Assembly: GCA_016934715.1 (NCBI GenBank)
Contig: JAFGSI010000053.1
Location: 45,973-109,972 of the forward strand
Reading direction: 5' to 3'
DNA from: Anaerolineales bacterium
Lineage (GTDB): Bacteria > Chloroflexota > Anaerolineae > Anaerolineales > Villigracilaceae
DNA length: 64,000 nucleotides
In this document: positions 10,070-18,816 of the stretch, one piece after another
How positions within the stretch are numbered: the stretch's first letter is position 1
Layout: the number at the start of each line of letters is the position of its first letter
Notes under the pieces: model-generated
What the model was told of the DNA's origin: nothing
What the model saw: only the letters and a program-made list of their open reading frames with translations
The model's database searches: none
Made by a program: the position numbers and the translations under genes

Positions 10070-11118
10070 AAAATCTCCTCAAGCCTGTCCAGAGTCCCCA
10101 CCTCTTTAATGGTATCAGCTGGGGTGCGACAGCCCTGATCGTGATCGTCTCGTTGGGCTTCACCTATTTCCGGCTCAGGCCCGCGGCTGCGGTCGCAGCC
10201 CTGCCAGGAGAGACTGGCCCGGCCTCTGGAGCAGGGTCGGTCAGCCTGCCAGCTGTCCCGGTCGCGGCCGGGGTGGACGCCATCACCCGCCAGGTTTCGC
10301 TTGATATCGAGATCCCCGAACGGCCGCGCTATGACGTGATCGAGTACACCGTCGGGCGCGGCGACTCGCTGCTCAAGATCGCGGCTGACTTCGACCTCGA
10401 ACCCGAGACGATCCTGTGGGCCAATGCGGATACCCTCGCGGGGGATCCGCACAGCATCCGCATCGGACAGGTGTTGCGCATTCCGCCGGTGGACGGGGTC
10501 TATTATGAGTGGCAGGAGGGGGACACGCTCGAATCGGTCGCCGAAGAACTGGAAGCAGATCCAGAGCAGATCCTGGCCTGGCCGGGCAACAGCATCGATC
10601 TGGGCAACCCGGTTGTCACCCCGGGAACCTATGTCATGGTCCCGGGCGGTCAGCGGGCGAGCGTGGCGATCTATCTGCCCAATGTCACCACCGATTCGGC
10701 CGGAGGCGCGGGGGTGAGCGCCTGCGGGGGCGGGGCGACCGGGACCGGCTTCTTCGTCTGGCCGGCCAACAATCACTTCCTGTCGGGCAACGATTTCTGG
10801 GGTGAGCACCAGGGGATCGACATCGCTGCCAACGAAGGCGCACCGGTTTTCGCCGCGGATAGTGGCGTCGTGACCATGTCCTCCCTCGGCTGGAATTTCG
10901 GGTATGGCAATGTCGTCCAGATCGACCACGGCAATGGCTTCCTGACGGTCTATGCCCACCTGAGTGTCATCAATGTCGGCGTTTGCCAGAACATCTACCA
11001 GGGGCAACTGGTCGGCGCTTCGGGCAATACCGGCAACTCCTTCGGCGCCCACCTGCATTTCGAGATCCGCATCGGTGGGGCGCGTGTCAACCCGTGGGGC
11101 TATCTTCCACCTCCTTGA
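10066..11118 (+). CDS. LysM and M23-family cell-wall peptidase
   Basis: The 350-residue protein has a single N-terminal membrane anchor (about residues 18-36), a low-complexity linker, two LysM carbohydrate-binding domains (about 98-145 and 150-195), and a C-terminal M23 metallopeptidase domain. Zinc ligands and catalytic residues are visible: H248 and D252 in HQGIDIA, the AH of VYAHLS, and H329/H331 in HLHFE. M23 enzymes cut peptide crosslinks of peptidoglycan or activate other hydrolases. The protein is probably envelope-anchored and faces outward. It overlaps rho by 4 bp, and birA follows 5 bp later. Confidence 0.9.
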   Translation: MKNLLKPVQSPHLFNGISWGATALIVIVSLGFTYFRLRPAAAVAALPGETGPASGAGSVSLPAVPVAAGVDAITRQVSLDIEIPERPRYDVIEYTVGRGDSLLKIAADFDLEPETILWANADTLAGDPHSIRIGQVLRIPPVDGVYYEWQEGDTLESVAEELEADPEQILAWPGNSIDLGNPVVTPGTYVMVPGGQRASVAIYLPNVTTDSAGGAGVSACGGGATGTGFFVWPANNHFLSGNDFWGEHQGIDIAANEGAPVFAADSGVVTMSSLGWNFGYGNVVQIDHGNGFLTVYAHLSVINVGVCQNIYQGQLVGASGNTGNSFGAHLHFEIRIGGARVNPWGYLPPP

Positions 11119-11123
11119 TCCGG

Positions 11124-11903
11124 ATGCGCGAGCGTCATCTCAAGGCCGCTCTCCGGGACCTGCCGCTGGGCGGCTTCCGTTATTTCGACCGGACCGGTTC
11201 GACCAACGACGTGGCCCTTGCCTGGGCAGCGGAAGGCGCCCCGGACCTGTCGCTGGTCGTCGCCGATGAGCAGACCGCCGGCCGCGGCCGCAGCAGGCGG
11301 CACTGGTATACCCCGCCCGGCTCGGCGTTGGCCTTCAGTCTGGTCCTGCGCCCCAGGGCGGACGAGGCCGGCTCCCTTTCGCGCTTTTCGGGTCTGGCCG
11401 CCCTGGCGGTTTGCGCAGCCCTCGCGGAATACGACCTGCCGGCGTTGATCAAATGGCCGAACGACATCCTGCTCGGCGGGCGCAAGGTTTGCGGGATCCT
11501 GGTTGAGGCGGTCTGGCTGGGGGAGCAGGTCGACAGCCTGGTCGTGGGGGTCGGGGTCAACGTAGGTCCGGAATCGGTCCCGGCGGCCGAACTGCTCAAT
11601 TTTCCGGCGACCTGTCTGGAGACCGAAGCTGCCCGGACCCTGGACCGGGGCGCCCTCCTGGGTGCCATCCTGGCTGGGCTGCTTGCCTGGCGTGAGCGCA
11701 TGCCGGAGGCCGAATTCCTCTCCACCTGGGTGGCTCGCCTGGCCTTTCGCGGCGAACAGGTCGAGGTCTGGACCGTGGGCCAGGCCCCTCGCAGAGGAAC
11801 CCTGGCCGGGCTCGACCCCGACGGAAGTCTGCGTCTGCGTTCACCGGAGGGGGCTGTATGCACAGTCCATTTTGGGGAAGTTCATCTGCGCCCGGTAGTA
11901 TGA
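11124..11903 (+). CDS. birA: Biotin-[acetyl-CoA-carboxylase] ligase
   Basis: The 259-residue protein lacks the N-terminal winged helix of the E. coli protein and so is a monofunctional ligase, not a repressor. Visible signatures are STNDVALAWA, the biotinoyl-AMP loop GRGRSRRHW, KWPNDILLGGRKVCGILVE and VVGVGVNVG. It attaches biotin to carrier proteins such as the acetyl-CoA carboxylase BCCP subunit. I placed the start at 11124, just after the preceding stop; the longer open frame upstream overlaps the M23 domain in another frame. A small C-terminal SH3-like domain (GTLAGLDPDGSLRLR) is present. Confidence 0.93.
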   Translation: MRERHLKAALRDLPLGGFRYFDRTGSTNDVALAWAAEGAPDLSLVVADEQTAGRGRSRRHWYTPPGSALAFSLVLRPRADEAGSLSRFSGLAALAVCAALAEYDLPALIKWPNDILLGGRKVCGILVEAVWLGEQVDSLVVGVGVNVGPESVPAAELLNFPATCLETEAARTLDRGALLGAILAGLLAWRERMPEAEFLSTWVARLAFRGEQVEVWTVGQAPRRGTLAGLDPDGSLRLRSPEGAVCTVHFGEVHLRPVV

Positions 11904-11927
11904 TATACTCCAATCACGAGGTGACCC

Positions 11928-12170
11928 ATGCTCGACAATCTCCGTGACCAGGCATCTTCATCGGCTTACTTCCAGGAAGAAGAGGGAGACGCTCCGTCGT
12001 ACGAAGCGCAGCCAGTGACAGCCTCTCCGGCGCGGCGTTCGATTGACGAGATCACCGGGATGGGCGCATCCCAGCGTTTCATCCTGGCGGCGATCTTCTT
12101 GATGTTCGTCTGCCTGCTGGGGTCGGTCCTGCTGGTGATCACCGGCAGGGTGGTCCTGCCGTTCTTGTAA
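11928..12170 (+). CDS. Small single-pass membrane protein, unknown
   Basis: This 80-residue protein has a polar, acidic N-terminal half and one membrane helix at about residues 50-75 (FILAAIFLMFVCLLGSVLLV). An IDEITGMGASQRF segment precedes the helix. GAGGTG lies 9 bp before the ATG. A TATGATATAC sequence just upstream could be its own -10 box. It is the last gene before a strong shared terminator. I do not recognise the family. Confidence 0.7.
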   Translation: MLDNLRDQASSSAYFQEEEGDAPSYEAQPVTASPARRSIDEITGMGASQRFILAAIFLMFVCLLGSVLLVITGRVVLPFL

Positions 12171-12180
12171 AAAGAAGGGA

Positions 12181-12220
12181 AAAAGGTCGGGGCCGCCCGC
12201 AGAGGCGGCCCCGACCTTTT
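12181..12220. terminator. Strong bidirectional terminator
   Basis: A perfect 17-bp stem runs from 12181-12197 to 12204-12220 (AAAAGGTCGGGGCCGCC and its complement) with a six-base loop; the arms end in A and T runs. It lies between the convergent small membrane protein gene and gyrA. Confidence 0.95.
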
Positions 12221-12244
12221 TAGGCCCCATGGGTTGGACCGGAT

Positions 12245-14806
12245 TTACCCGATCGGCAGTTCATACTGCTGGTCAGGCTCAGGGGCGGCTTGGCCGTTGG
12301 CCTTGACCCCGGCCCGCTTCAGGTCGGCGGTGGCGGTGCGGGCGATGGAGGCCACCCGGTCACCGGCCTTGACTTCCATCAGGCGCACGCCGCGCGTCGC
12401 CCGCCCGGACTGTTTCACATCCTTCACCTTCATGCGCAGGACGATCCCGTTGGCCGAGATCAGCGTCAGGTCGTCGGCCAACTGGACGACCCGCGCTGCG
12501 GCGATCATGCCGATCTTGTCGGTCGCGCCCTTGGACAGGGTCTGCACGCCACCGGTGGCGCGACCCTTGGTAGGATACTCCTCCAGCAGAGTGCGCTTGC
12601 CGTATCCCTGCTCGGTGACCAGGATCAGTTCGCCATTGGGCTCGATGACTTCCATGCTGGTGACCTGGTCCCGGGCGGCCAGGCGGATGCCGGTCACGCC
12701 GCCGGCGCTGCGGCCCATCGGGCGCAGGTCTCCCGACGAGAAGCGCAGGGCCTGGCCCTGCTTGGTGATCAGGATGATCTCGTCCTTGCCGCGCGTCAGG
12801 CGGGCCCAGCCGAGGGCGTCGTCCTCGTCCAGGCCGATGGCGATGATCCCTGAAGGACGCACGGCGGTGAACTCGGTCAGTGCCATGCGCTTGACCCGGC
12901 CCCTGCGGGTGGCCAGGGTGACGTAGTCGGCGGCCCCGAAGTTTGGCACCGCCACGGCAGCGGTGACGATCTCGCCGGGGTCGAGAGCCAGCACGTTGAC
13001 CAGCGGAATGCCCCTGGCGGACCGGTCGGCGTCGGGGATCTGGTAAACCTTCTCGGAGTAGACCTTGCCCTGGTCGGAGAAGAACAGCATCGTATCCAGT
13101 GAGCGGGCCGGGATGAGGGTCAGGACCTCGTCCTCCTCCTTGGTAGTATGCCCGGTGATCCCCTTGCCGCCGGTCCCCTGGGCTCGGAAGGCGGCGGCGG
13201 CGACGCGCTTGACGTAGCCGCGGGCGGTCAGCGAGATCAGGACAGCCTCGTCCGGCACCAGGTCCGCTTCGGAAAGATTTTCGACCGCCTCGACGGCGAT
13301 GTGCGTGCGGCGCTCGTCGCCGTATTTTTCGGACAGCAGGCGCAGATCTTCCTGGATCAGGGCCAGGATCTTCTTCGGATGGGCGAGCAGGTCTTCCTGG
13401 TGGGCGATCTGGTCGGTGACCTGCCTGTACTCGTCCTCGATCTTCTGGCGTTCGAGAGCGGCCAGGCGGCGCAACTGCATGTCCAGGATCGCCTGAGCCT
13501 GCAGGTCGCTCAACTTGAAGCGCTTCATCAGGCGCTCCTTGGCCACGTCGGCGTCGGGAGATTCACGGATCGTCTGGATCACAGCGTCAAGGTTGTTGAT
13601 GGCGATGCGCAGGCCTTCCAGAATATGGGCCCGCGCGCGGGCCTTGTCGAGCTCGAACTGGGTCCGGCGGGTGAGCACGACCTGGCGGTGCTCGATAAAG
13701 AGTTGCAGGGACTTCTTGAGCGGCAGCAGGCGCGGCTCGCCGTCGACCAGGGCCAGCATCTGGACGCCGAAGGTCGACTGCAGCGGAGTGTACTTGTAGA
13801 GCTGGTTGAGCACCTTGCGGGGCTGGGCGCCGCGCTTGAGCTCGATGACCACGGACATCCCGCGCCGGTCGGATTCGTCGCGCAGGTCGGAGATCGAGTC
13901 GATCCTGTCCTCGCGCACCAGTTCAGCGATCCGTTCGATCAGCCCGGCCTTGTTGACCTGGTAGGGCAGTTCGGTGATCACGATCCGATGGCGGTTGCCT
14001 GACATCTCCTCGATGTGGGCCAGGCCGCGCAGGACGATGCGGCCCTTGCCCGAGATATAGGCCTGTTCGATGCCTTCGGTGCCGACGATCACGCCGCCGG
14101 TGGGGAAGTCAGGGCCGGGGATGAAGGTGCGCAGGTATTCGACCGGGATGTCATCGATCGTCTCGTAGTTGTTGATCAGGTAGATGATCGCCGCGACCAG
14201 TTCCTTCAGGTTGTGGGGAGGAATGTTGGTGGCCATGCCGACGGCGATACCGGAGGCCCCGTTCAGCAGCAGGTTGGGCAGCCGGGCCGGCAGGACGACC
14301 GGTTCCTGCAGCGAACTGTCGAAGTTGTCGGTGAAGTCGACCGTATTCTTATCGATGTCGGCCAGCAGCTCCTCGGCCATTTTGTGCAGGCGGGCCTCGG
14401 TGTACCGCATGGCCGCCGGGGCGTCGCCGTCGACCGAACCGAAGTTGCCCTGTCCGTCGACCAGCAGGTAGCGCATCGAGAAATCCTGGGCCATGCGGGC
14501 CATGGTCTCGTAGACCGCTGCGTCGCCGTGCGGGTGGTACTTGCCCAGCACCTCGCCGACGATGCGGGCCGATTTCTTGTAAGCCGAGCCGGCCCGGATG
14601 CCCATGTCGTCCATGGCGTACAGGATCCGGCGGTGGACCGGCTTGAGGCCGTCGCGGGCGTCGGGCAGAGCCCGGGCGACGATCACGCTCATGGCATAGT
14701 CCAGGTAAGCGGTGCGCATCTGCTCGTCGATGTCGACCATCTCGACGGTGCCGATGACCTGTTTGACCGGTTCGGGGGTCTGGCCGTTGGTTTCGGGTTC
14801 TACCAT
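12245..14806 (-). CDS. gyrA: DNA gyrase subunit A
   Basis: The 853-residue protein is the DNA breakage subunit of gyrase. The catalytic tyrosine is Y135 in [10 protein letters not shown], and the N-terminal [17 protein letters not shown] segment is typical. The GyrA box appears as QGTGGKG in the C-terminal beta-pinwheel, which favours GyrA over ParC. In the quinolone-resistance-determining region the E. coli S83 and D87 positions are A96 and E100 ([10 protein letters not shown]); alanine at the first site occurs naturally in several phyla and usually lowers fluoroquinolone affinity. An AGGA ribosome site precedes the ATG. The gene has its own divergent promoter at 14878-14907. Confidence 0.97.
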   Translation of the reverse strand: MVEPETNGQTPEPVKQVIGTVEMVDIDEQMRTAYLDYAMSVIVARALPDARDGLKPVHRRILYAMDDMGIRAGSAYKKSARIVGEVLGKYHPHGDAAVYETMARMAQDFSMRYLLVDGQGNFGSVDGDAPAAMRYTEARLHKMAEELLADIDKNTVDFTDNFDSSLQEPVVLPARLPNLLLNGASGIAVGMATNIPPHNLKELVAAIIYLINNYETIDDIPVEYLRTFIPGPDFPTGGVIVGTEGIEQAYISGKGRIVLRGLAHIEEMSGNRHRIVITELPYQVNKAGLIERIAELVREDRIDSISDLRDESDRRGMSVVIELKRGAQPRKVLNQLYKYTPLQSTFGVQMLALVDGEPRLLPLKKSLQLFIEHRQVVLTRRTQFELDKARARAHILEGLRIAINNLDAVIQTIRESPDADVAKERLMKRFKLSDLQAQAILDMQLRRLAALERQKIEDEYRQVTDQIAHQEDLLAHPKKILALIQEDLRLLSEKYGDERRTHIAVEAVENLSEADLVPDEAVLISLTARGYVKRVAAAAFRAQGTGGKGITGHTTKEEDEVLTLIPARSLDTMLFFSDQGKVYSEKVYQIPDADRSARGIPLVNVLALDPGEIVTAAVAVPNFGAADYVTLATRRGRVKRMALTEFTAVRPSGIIAIGLDEDDALGWARLTRGKDEIILITKQGQALRFSSGDLRPMGRSAGGVTGIRLAARDQVTSMEVIEPNGELILVTEQGYGKRTLLEEYPTKGRATGGVQTLSKGATDKIGMIAAARVVQLADDLTLISANGIVLRMKVKDVKQSGRATRGVRLMEVKAGDRVASIARTATADLKRAGVKANGQAAPEPDQQYELPIG

Positions 14807-14820
14807 TGTGTCCTCACGAT

Positions 14821-14854
14821 GTAGTAGGGGCGGATCTCGGTCCGCCCCTACTAC
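14821..14854. repeat. REP-like palindrome in the gyrA leader
   Basis: A perfect 14-bp inverted repeat, GTAGTAGGGGCGGA with its complement, surrounds a six-base loop TCTCGG. It lies in the 5' untranslated part of gyrA, 15 bp before the ATG. A shorter palindrome with the same TAGGGGCGGA arm sits at 37691-37713, so both may belong to one dispersed intergenic repeat family. Confidence 0.7.
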
Positions 14855-14877
14855 GGATTGTCCATCAGAGCGGAAGG

Positions 14878-14907
14878 ATTATACCTCATGCCGGGCCGCC
14901 TTGCCAA
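14878..14907 (-). promoter_or_regulatory. gyrA promoter, overlapping the tRNA-Pro promoter
   Basis: On the minus strand TTGGCA (14907-14902) and TATAAT (14883-14878) are 18 bp apart. The -35 occupies the same bases as the plus-strand -35 of tRNA-Pro, so RNA polymerase can probably bind only one promoter at a time. Confidence 0.75.
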
Positions 14908-14929
14908 ATCGGGATTGGGCGGGTATAAT
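14901..14929 (+). promoter_or_regulatory. tRNA-Pro promoter, overlapping the gyrA promoter
   Basis: TTGCCA (14901-14906) and TATAAT (14924-14929) are separated by 17 bp, 14 bp before the tRNA. The -35 overlaps the divergent gyrA -35 by five bases. Confidence 0.8.
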
Positions 14930-14943
14930 CCCGCCTGCTTATT

Positions 14944-15018
14944 CGGGGCGTGGCTCAGCCCGGTTAGAGCGCTGCGTTCGGGACGCAGAGGTCGGCGGTT
15001 CAATTCCGCCCGCCCCGA
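14944..15018 (+). tRNA. tRNA-Pro (anticodon CGG)
   Basis: The cloverleaf can be drawn by eye: acceptor CGGGGCG/CGCCCCG, D stem GCTC/GAGC, anticodon stem CTGCG/CGCAG with loop TTCGGGA (anticodon CGG), and T arm GGCGG-TTCAATT-CCGCC with discriminator A. CCA is not encoded. It decodes CCG proline codons, which are common in this GC-rich sequence. Confidence 0.95.
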
Positions 15019-15042
15019 CAGGTTCGACCCTGACCCGACAGG

Positions 15043-15074
15043 AAAGACTCCCGGATCCGGGAGTCTTTGTTTTT
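15043..15074 (+). terminator. Terminator of tRNA-Pro
   Basis: AAAGACTCCCGGATCCGGGAGTCTTT is a near-perfect palindrome followed by GTTTTT. It ends the tRNA transcript. Confidence 0.9.
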
Positions 15075-15152
15075 CGTTCCTTTCTCCAAGAGGCACACAG
15101 GGCAGCCCCTGAATGGGTGGCGCTTTGTGCTGTTTGTGTCTACAATAGGCTC

Positions 15153-15308
15153 ATGGAGAAAACGCGCCTCTCCACCCTTCTGACCATCCTCGGCCCGATC
15201 CTGGTGCCGGCTTTCTGCAGGTGCGCTGTTCCAGGCACCATCCGTGAGCAGGTACCGCCAGCGGAGATTACTTTTGTTACTACATGTTTCACGGCCCTTG
15301 GGCTATGA
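15153..15308 (+). pseudogene. Probable 5' remnant of a gene (membrane-type N-terminus)
   Basis: A TACAAT box at 15141-15146 lies six bases before an ATG at 15153. The frame begins MEKTRLSTLLTILGPILVPAF, which looks like the start of a membrane helix, then continues for about 30 residues of unrelated composition and stops. I read it as the broken front end of a lost gene, but a genuine small protein cannot be excluded. Confidence 0.35.
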
Positions 15309-15339
15309 TTGGGATTGCACCCTGACCGCTGAAACGATC

Positions 15340-15790
15340 ATGGATATTCCACTTTCCAGGCGGGGCAGTTTTGTCACCCGGTGCGACCGACAGGACGTCG
15401 AGGAGATCTTCCGTTCGTGCCGCCGCCTGGAGGAAATGGCCATCGAACGGGCGGTCGGCTCGATGACCCCCAATGATTTCCACACACTGCGGGCCTTGAT
15501 CGCCCGCCGGGAGCAGCCTGCCCGCAGCCAGGACCTGGATGGGTGACCCAGTCGGACCTGCAGATCCATGAATGCATTCTGTGGAAGGCCAATCGCTCCT
15601 GTTTGCTGAAGGCCTGGTGCGAGCAAAGAGCCCAGTGCCAGATGCTGCCGCCTCTCTGTTTTCGCAGGTTGGCTGATCGCACTCTGGAGGCCGGGGTTGT
15701 TGACACACCAACATCAGTGCTGCCATGCAGCAGGGAGACGTCGACCGGCTGGTTGCATTCCGAGATCGGCCGGCGCGTCTCTCGGGAGTT
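15340..15790 (+). pseudogene. Decayed GntR/FadR-family regulator (ligand-binding domain)
   Basis: Three frames must be joined to read it. Frame one (from 15340) has SRRGSFVTRCDRQDVEEIF and LEEMAIERAVGSM, typical of the end of a GntR winged helix and the start of the FCD domain. At about 15540 a frameshift leads to VTQSDLQIHECILWKANRS, the usual D..FH..L segment. Further on a third frame reads ISAAMQQGDVDRLVA, typical of the domain's last helices. Most of the N-terminal DNA-binding domain is absent. This family normally represses metabolic operons; this copy cannot be functional as read. At least two frameshifts make sequencing error an unlikely full explanation. Confidence 0.6.
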
Positions 15791-15901
15791 GATCGCCATC
15801 CCGGACGGGAAAGAGATCTCTCTGCGGGGCAATGTACGCTGATCGCTCCGCCAGATCTTCACTGATTGACCGCTATTCGTTCAACCCAAGGAGAACTCTG
15901 C

Positions 15902-17359
15902 ATGATCGAACAACTCAAGCAACAGATCGAGCGTATCAAGGCGCAGGGTGCCACGTACGTGGATGCCCGCTGGTACCCCTTCGAGGAGTCCAACCAGCTG
16001 GTGATGCTGAATGGCAACCTGAAGAACGCCTCCGCCTCCCGAGAGAGTGGGGTGGGCATCCGCGTGCTCTACCAGGGCGCCTGGGGTTTCTCGGCCTCGT
16101 CAGATCTAGGCGACCTGGGGGCGCTTTTCGATAAGGCCCTCGACAATGCCCGGGTGGCGGCGGAACGGGTCACTTTCCCGATCCGCCTGGCGGAAAAGGA
16201 CGCCGTCCAGGCGACCTTTTCCAGCCCATGCGAGGTCAACCCATTCGAGGTCCCGTTGGCCGACAAGGTCGCTTTTCTGAAAGAGATGGACGACAAGTTG
16301 AAGCAGGAAGGCGTCTTCCTGCGCTTCAGCCGTCTCAATTTCATACGCAAGCAGATCGTCTTCGTTGACTCGGAGGGCAGCGAGATCGAGAAGCTGATCA
16401 CCGAAGTTTTCGCCGGCCTGGAAGTCGATGGCAAGGACGCCCAGGGGATGACCCACGAGCGCAAGTTCACCTTGGGCCAGCAGGGCAAACCGACCCGCGG
16501 CTGGGAGTCGATCGATCGCCAGCTCTTCGCCCAGAATGCCGAACGCATCGTCCGCGAGTTGAAGGAAATGCTGGTCGCCGATGACTGCCCCAAGGAAGAC
16601 CGCTCGGTCATCCTGCTGCCCGGCATCATGTTCCTGCAGACCCATGAAACCATCGGCCATGCCCTTGAACTGGACCGCATTCTGGGCTACGAACTGGCCT
16701 TTGCTGGCGGTTCGTTCGTAACCCTGGACGACTTCGGCAAGCTGCGCTATGGCTCGCCGAAGCTGACGGCACGCGCCAACGCCACCGTTCCCAACAGCCC
16801 CGGCAGCTTCGGCTTTGACGATGATGGCATCCCGGCCAAAGACACAGTCCTGATCGATAAGGGCGTCCTGGTCGGGGCGATCACTGGCCGCCAGATGGTT
16901 GAGGAGGCCAATGCCAGGGCCAGGAAGCCGATCTTCGATGGCAGCGGCGGTGCCAACCGGGCGACCTCCTTCTACCGGGTGCCGATCGAGCGCATGACCA
17001 ATATCAACATCGATCCCGGCACGGATGGGACCCTGGATGATATCGTCGCCCGGACCGAGAAGGGTATCGTTCTGGACGGCGAACGCTCCTGGTCGATCGG
17101 CTCGAACCGCGAGCAGTTTCACTTCGCCACCGACATCGGCTGGTTGGTCGACGAAGGCAAGGTCACCAGGGTGGTCAAGAATGCCACCTACAAGGGTGAT
17201 ACGCTCAAGTTCTGGAATTCTCTCTCAGCCGTGGGCGACGAGTCCACCTGGGAATTGAAGTTCGTGGATAACTGCGGGAAAGGCCAGCCCAACCAGGTCA
17301 TGCAATTGGGACACGGGGTGCCGGTCTGCCGCTTTGACAATGTGAGGATAGGAGAGTAA
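15902..17359 (+). CDS. tldD: TldD family metalloprotease
   Basis: The 485-residue protein is the catalytic half of the TldD/TldE protease, which in E. coli matures microcin B17 and degrades CcdA and unfolded peptides. The zinc-binding HExxxH motif is present as HETIGH within QTHETIGHALELDR. The N-terminal segment ATYVDARWYPFEESNQLVM and the C-terminal glycine-rich strands fit the family and usual length. I chose the ATG at 15902 because AAGGAG lies eight bases before it; a longer frame from 15866 has none. tldE begins 2 bp after the stop, so the two are made together. Confidence 0.9.
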   Translation: MIEQLKQQIERIKAQGATYVDARWYPFEESNQLVMLNGNLKNASASRESGVGIRVLYQGAWGFSASSDLGDLGALFDKALDNARVAAERVTFPIRLAEKDAVQATFSSPCEVNPFEVPLADKVAFLKEMDDKLKQEGVFLRFSRLNFIRKQIVFVDSEGSEIEKLITEVFAGLEVDGKDAQGMTHERKFTLGQQGKPTRGWESIDRQLFAQNAERIVRELKEMLVADDCPKEDRSVILLPGIMFLQTHETIGHALELDRILGYELAFAGGSFVTLDDFGKLRYGSPKLTARANATVPNSPGSFGFDDDGIPAKDTVLIDKGVLVGAITGRQMVEEANARARKPIFDGSGGANRATSFYRVPIERMTNINIDPGTDGTLDDIVARTEKGIVLDGERSWSIGSNREQFHFATDIGWLVDEGKVTRVVKNATYKGDTLKFWNSLSAVGDESTWELKFVDNCGKGQPNQVMQLGHGVPVCRFDNVRIGE

Positions 17360-17361
17360 CC

Positions 17362-18747
17362 GTGAAGGAGCGAATCTTAGAGACCCTGCGTGATCTGCGC
17401 GCGTATGCCCTCGATAGGGGTTACGAAATCGTGCTGGATTATCACGAAGAAGACAGCTACTTGATGCGCTTTGCCAATTCGGCCATTTCGCTCAATACCA
17501 ACGAGCACCTGATCCGCCTCGAGATCACCGCTTTTGCGGGCCGCAAACGGGCCAGCTACGAACTGATCACCGACCTGGACAAGATCAATGAGATGAAACA
17601 GGGCGTCGACGTGGCCGCCGAAATGGTCCAGCATGCCCAGCCGCTGGAGTACGATCCCACGATCCCCGCGTTTGCGGCCTCCTTCGCCGACGAGAGCGCC
17701 TACGATGAGGACCTGGCCCAACTGGCCAATGCAGAAAAGCTGGCCTACTTCAACCGGGCCGTGGAAGGGCTGGAGACAGACGACCTCCAGCTCTCCGGAA
17801 TCTTCTCGAGCGGCGAGACCATCGCCGCCCAGAGCAACACCCGCTCCGAACACACCCAGTTCTGGCGGGCCTCGGATGCCCAGGTGAACGCCGTATTGGC
17901 GCACGCCACGCTCAAGTGGGAAGTCATCGCCGAGCAGTCGGCGCAGTGCAAGGCGGACCTCGATCCGGAGCCCCTGCGGCGTGATCTGGCCTACCTGCTC
18001 GAGCGCTACCAGACCGAGACCGCCCAGCAGATCCCCCTCGGCAGGTATGATATCGTCTTCGGTTCGTCGGCGATCGCCGACATGCTCAACTTCATGAACT
18101 GGATCGGCTTCAGCGGCGGTTCGATGAAGCGCGGCTTCTCCATGCTCGCCGAGGACAAGGTCGGGAAGAAGGTCTTCTCGGACAAAATTACCCTGGTCGA
18201 CGACCCGGATCAGATCGCTACCTTCCCGTTCAAGCGCGACTTCACCGGAATCGAACGCAAGCCCTTCCCGCTCTTTGAGCGGGGGATCTTCAAAGGCTTC
18301 GTCTGGTTCCAGGATGACGCCGACGAGTTCGGTGCCCGGCCGACCGGGCATACGGTGATGCACAAGAGCCTTGCCCTGCACGGCGGCGAGGTGGACGTCG
18401 CCTCGCTGCAGGCCCTGGTCGGGATGCCGCGCCAGAAGGACCTGCTCTATATTCCATTCTTGCACTACATGAACATCGTCAATCCGTCGAAGGGCGTCAT
18501 CACCGCCAGTTCGCGCTTCGGGGCCCTGCTGCTCAAGAAAGATGGCTCACTGGTGGTGCCCTACAACGTGCGCCTGACCCAGAGCCTGCTCGATATCTTC
18601 AGCGACAAGGTCGCCTGGCTGTCCAGGCAGACCGTGGCCTGCAATACCTCGATGAGCTACGGGGCCCGCAACCCGACGGCGATTCGTGTGCCAAAGTTCA
18701 TGTGCGTGGAAGGGCTGGAAATCTCGCACTCCAACAGCTCGTATTAG
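17362..18747 (+). CDS. tldE: TldE/PmbA family protein (partner of TldD)
   Basis: The 461-residue protein belongs to the same superfamily as TldD but has no HExxxH motif, as expected for the non-catalytic partner that completes the barrel of the heterodimer. It starts with GTG 2 bp after tldD. Recognisable parts are SGIFSSGETIAAQSN, the strand region FGSSAIADMLNFMNWIGFSGGS and the C-terminal NPTAIRVPKFMCVEGLEIS. No signal peptide is seen. A strong terminator follows. Confidence 0.85.
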   Translation: MKERILETLRDLRAYALDRGYEIVLDYHEEDSYLMRFANSAISLNTNEHLIRLEITAFAGRKRASYELITDLDKINEMKQGVDVAAEMVQHAQPLEYDPTIPAFAASFADESAYDEDLAQLANAEKLAYFNRAVEGLETDDLQLSGIFSSGETIAAQSNTRSEHTQFWRASDAQVNAVLAHATLKWEVIAEQSAQCKADLDPEPLRRDLAYLLERYQTETAQQIPLGRYDIVFGSSAIADMLNFMNWIGFSGGSMKRGFSMLAEDKVGKKVFSDKITLVDDPDQIATFPFKRDFTGIERKPFPLFERGIFKGFVWFQDDADEFGARPTGHTVMHKSLALHGGEVDVASLQALVGMPRQKDLLYIPFLHYMNIVNPSKGVITASSRFGALLLKKDGSLVVPYNVRLTQSLLDIFSDKVAWLSRQTVACNTSMSYGARNPTAIRVPKFMCVEGLEISHSNSSY

Positions 18748-18764
18748 GATTGGGCCTGGAACGC

Positions 18765-18811
18765 AAAAAAAAGGGCTGCCTGGAGGTTCTTTCCAGGCGG
18801 CCCTTTTTCAG
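18765..18811. terminator. Bidirectional terminator between tldE and nadE
   Basis: AAAAAGGGCTGCCTGGA and TCCAGGCGGCCCTTTTT form a long stem with one mismatch around a seven-base loop (arms about 18768-18784 and 18792-18808), flanked by A and T runs. It serves the convergent tldE and nadE genes. Confidence 0.9.
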
Positions 18812-18816
18812 GCGGC

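Noticed and set aside
12245..14806. ParC (topoisomerase IV) instead of GyrA
   Set aside because: A GyrA-box-like QGTGGKG and a full-length C-terminal domain are present, which favour gyrase.
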